A DNA stretch of 64,000 nucleotides from assembly GCA_905221605.1 (NCBI GenBank), contig CAJNDS010002549.1:248001-312000 (forward strand). The letters are read 5' to 3'. Under the pieces are notes generated by a model. It was not told the origin of the DNA, ran no database searches, and saw nothing but the letters and a program-made list of their open reading frames with translations. Below are positions 61,918-64,000 of the stretch, piece after piece (the first letter of the stretch is position 1; the number at the start of each line of letters is the position of its first letter). The stretch comes from Symbiodinium natans (taxonomy: Eukaryota; Sar; Dinophyceae; Suessiales; Symbiodiniaceae). The translations under genes were made by a program, and so were the position numbers.

Positions 61918-64000
61918 GGGCTGAGCTGGTGCATGGAGCTCCCTAATTACATAGTTTTCCTGCAAACACTGACAGCTGTGAAGCACAGCTTCCGAGAATG
62001 GTATGTCAAGAAGCCGGTCCCAAGGCCGCCAGAACTTCGCCGAGCACCCAAAGCACGTTGCGATGAGGAGGTGGCATCTTGCGTCTCTGCGATTTTTGAC
62101 ATCATCGCCTTCAGGTGACTTCACCTTATAAGGGGACGAGTTGGCGCGCACCCGCACGGTGTTCGCAAAGCGTTCGCGAATCGCATGGATCCTCGAGACA
62201 GATGCAGTCAAGTTGTAGTCTGCGAAGAGAAGCAGTGAAGCCTGTCTCGACATTGAGCTGGCTGTTGAGGAACCCGCACGTTGGGGGCACCAGGGTCTGT
62301 TGACGTTTGTATGGCCATGGATGGCGAAACCTCTACGACTCTACGACGTGCGCGCGTGCTTAGCTCTCCGAAGCATGTTTGAGACTCCCGCACGGCCTGG
62401 CATCCACGACCCTGTTGGTTTCCACAAGACCCGAGAAATGCCCCAGGAGATGTGAGCCGCCTTGAATCATCGTAGGCCCCACCTCGCGAGCTCCTCTCCT
62501 TGGGCCGGCTGACGCAGCTTGCCTGCAGTGAAGCTGCACAAGGAGTGCACAAGGTGGCGTTCATGCACATCCTTCTCCTGTTGAGGCTTTTTGGTTTCTC
62601 GTCCGGTTTTCCCTCTGCGGTGGGTTGTTTGGCATCATTTGGCATCCCCTTTCTGGAGTATGGTTTGAGCTCAGAGGCTTCTTGGGGTTGAAGGCTTTCA
62701 AGGCCGCAGAAACTCCGACTGGAAAGAGGCCCGAGAGGCGCCGAAACACCTTGATTAGCCCACTCCCCAACTCTTCAGGTCAGGATGCTAAATGGCCATC
62801 CTGCATGAGCAGATACTTGGTTAGACGCGTGTTTGTCCTGGTTGTTTCGTGTCTTTCCGCACGAAATCCACTGCTCTGCTCTGGTTTTTCTTGGGGTTGG
62901 AGGGCGTGGGGGAAGGGGGGGGTTGGTTACGTTTTGTGCCATTCACTCCGAGGCTCTGCTTTTCTTGGGTTCGGGCGGAGAGGGGGGGGGGCGCGGGGGG
63001 GGGCGGTGATTACGTCTTGTGCCACGCACTCCTGCCATTCACTCTGACCATCTTCCACAGCAATTATTGTTTGCGTCGGGCGCATGCTTCTTATGACCCA
63101 AAAGGTCGCAAAAGTCATCACTACACTCACCCAGCTCGCCAATCACACCTGAATGAAGATTAGGCAGTAACCCGCATGAACGTAGTGAAGCGAAGCGAAT
63201 CATCAAATGCCCGTACATAATGGTGCAATATGGGGACGTTTGGCCGGTCACTTATTATTAACGGAATCTTGCGTGCCAATTGAGTATCGTTTTTACATGC
63301 ATGATTCTTGTCTGTAAGATCCTGGCACTAAGAAGTGTGATGATTTTAACATGTACGCAACAGCCCTGTAAGTATGATAAACCATGTGGGTTTTGGTTAT
63401 GTGCCGGTGGAAGCAGAGTTTTATATCATGAGTTCACGTGCAAAACAAGAAAACGAAGCGCACGAAGAAGAACTCGTAGGACAGAACAGCACCGAGCCTG
63501 ACCAAGGTTGCCACACAGGCCGGGACATCCTTCAAAAAACCTCAGATCGGCTTTCGCAGTTGGGGTCTGCGTAGCTGGGCCCGTGAGCTCTCCACTCCAC
63601 GAGCTGCACTTTGGGGCTGTTCTGCTGCAGGTTGGCCCGAGTAGTGCTTACGGAGCAAATCTATCGAGCGCAAGAAATAAGGCGGCGCTTGATGTTAGCC
63701 AATCGGCATGTGTTGGTTGATGTTAGGCTCTTCGTGGAAGATTTGCAGGAAGAATCCTGCAGGAAGAACCCCTGAACATGTCATTCAGGCGTGGTTCTCG
63801 CTACCATCGTGGTGATCCTGCCTGAAACCCTGGCGGACTTCAGGTGATCCACGCTCAGCTATGGGCTGTGGACTTGCATATTCGGCGGACCAGCGGTTGG
63901 TAGAAGAGCATTGCCCAAGACGTTTTGGGAGGGAACGTGGCCGTGGACAAGCCAGCGCAAGCACGCGCCTGCCTCTCAGAATGTCTCAGGTGCCACTGCA
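61918..64000. other. Host DNA, no gene recognised
   Basis: Short open frames only. G-rich stretches lie at about 62908-62932 and 62978-63006. Nothing else was seen up to the window edge. Confidence 0.4.

Noticed and set aside
1-64000. Dinoflagellate spliced-leader relicts, tRNA or rRNA genes
   Set aside because: I looked for the TTTTGGCTCAAG core and for obvious cloverleaf or rRNA sequences and found none by eye; a covariance-model search would be needed to exclude them.

Overview
The window looks like nuclear DNA of a dinoflagellate-like alga carrying a nested viral element. The host part is moderately GC-rich and very repetitive: minisatellites, long G and C runs, interstitial CCCTAAA-type telomere-like repeats, and genes split into short exons by small introns. 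The host assignment is an inference from this style and from the recognisable fragments (DnaJ, multi-C2). I saw no spliced-leader relict, tRNA or rRNA.

Layout. 1-20.7 kb is host DNA dominated by repeats: telomere-like and inverted repeats at 1.25-1.9 kb, a PstI-type minisatellite at 3.36-4.26 kb, a spaced repeat at 5.2-5.9 kb, microsatellites at 7.9-8.7 kb, and a 63-bp minisatellite with a 252-bp higher-order period at 11.5-13.7 kb. It has no confidently recognisable gene. A DnaJ-domain gene lies at 20.8-22.5 kb.

23,163-42,845 is a Polinton-like virus (PLV) integrated in the host. It has terminal inverted repeats of about 300-330 bp starting AGTTAGTGG and a 5-bp target duplication (CTCTC). 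Its AT-rich core encodes a DDE (rve-type) integrase, a broken double-jelly-roll-type major capsid gene, a fibre protein with a self-cleaving S74 chaperone domain, an A32-like packaging ATPase and several small unknown proteins. AT-rich TATATA-like motifs sit directly before start codons, and hairpins sit at gene ends. Two foreign pieces lie inside it. The left arm (about 23.8-26.3 kb) holds a GC-richer, intron-split, host-type P-loop ATPase gene where a replication module might be expected. At 27,482-34,206 a 6.7-kb LINE retrotransposon, with a 12-bp target duplication and short A tail, splits a small viral gene in two. The LINE carries 17 exact copies of ACTCCGCC, all on its sense strand and in all three reading frames, and its RNase H domain lies between endonuclease and reverse transcriptase.

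42.85-64 kb is host DNA again. It includes an uncharacterised Cys-containing protein gene at 53.0-53.7 kb and a multi-exon gene at 54.9-59.5 kb with a RanBP2-type zinc finger and at least three C2 domains.

Reconstructed history (inference): the virus integrated into host DNA; its capsid gene decayed and the left arm came to hold a host-type gene; the LINE then inserted. The intact target duplication and the uninterrupted frame on both sides of the LINE suggest that its insertion is comparatively young.
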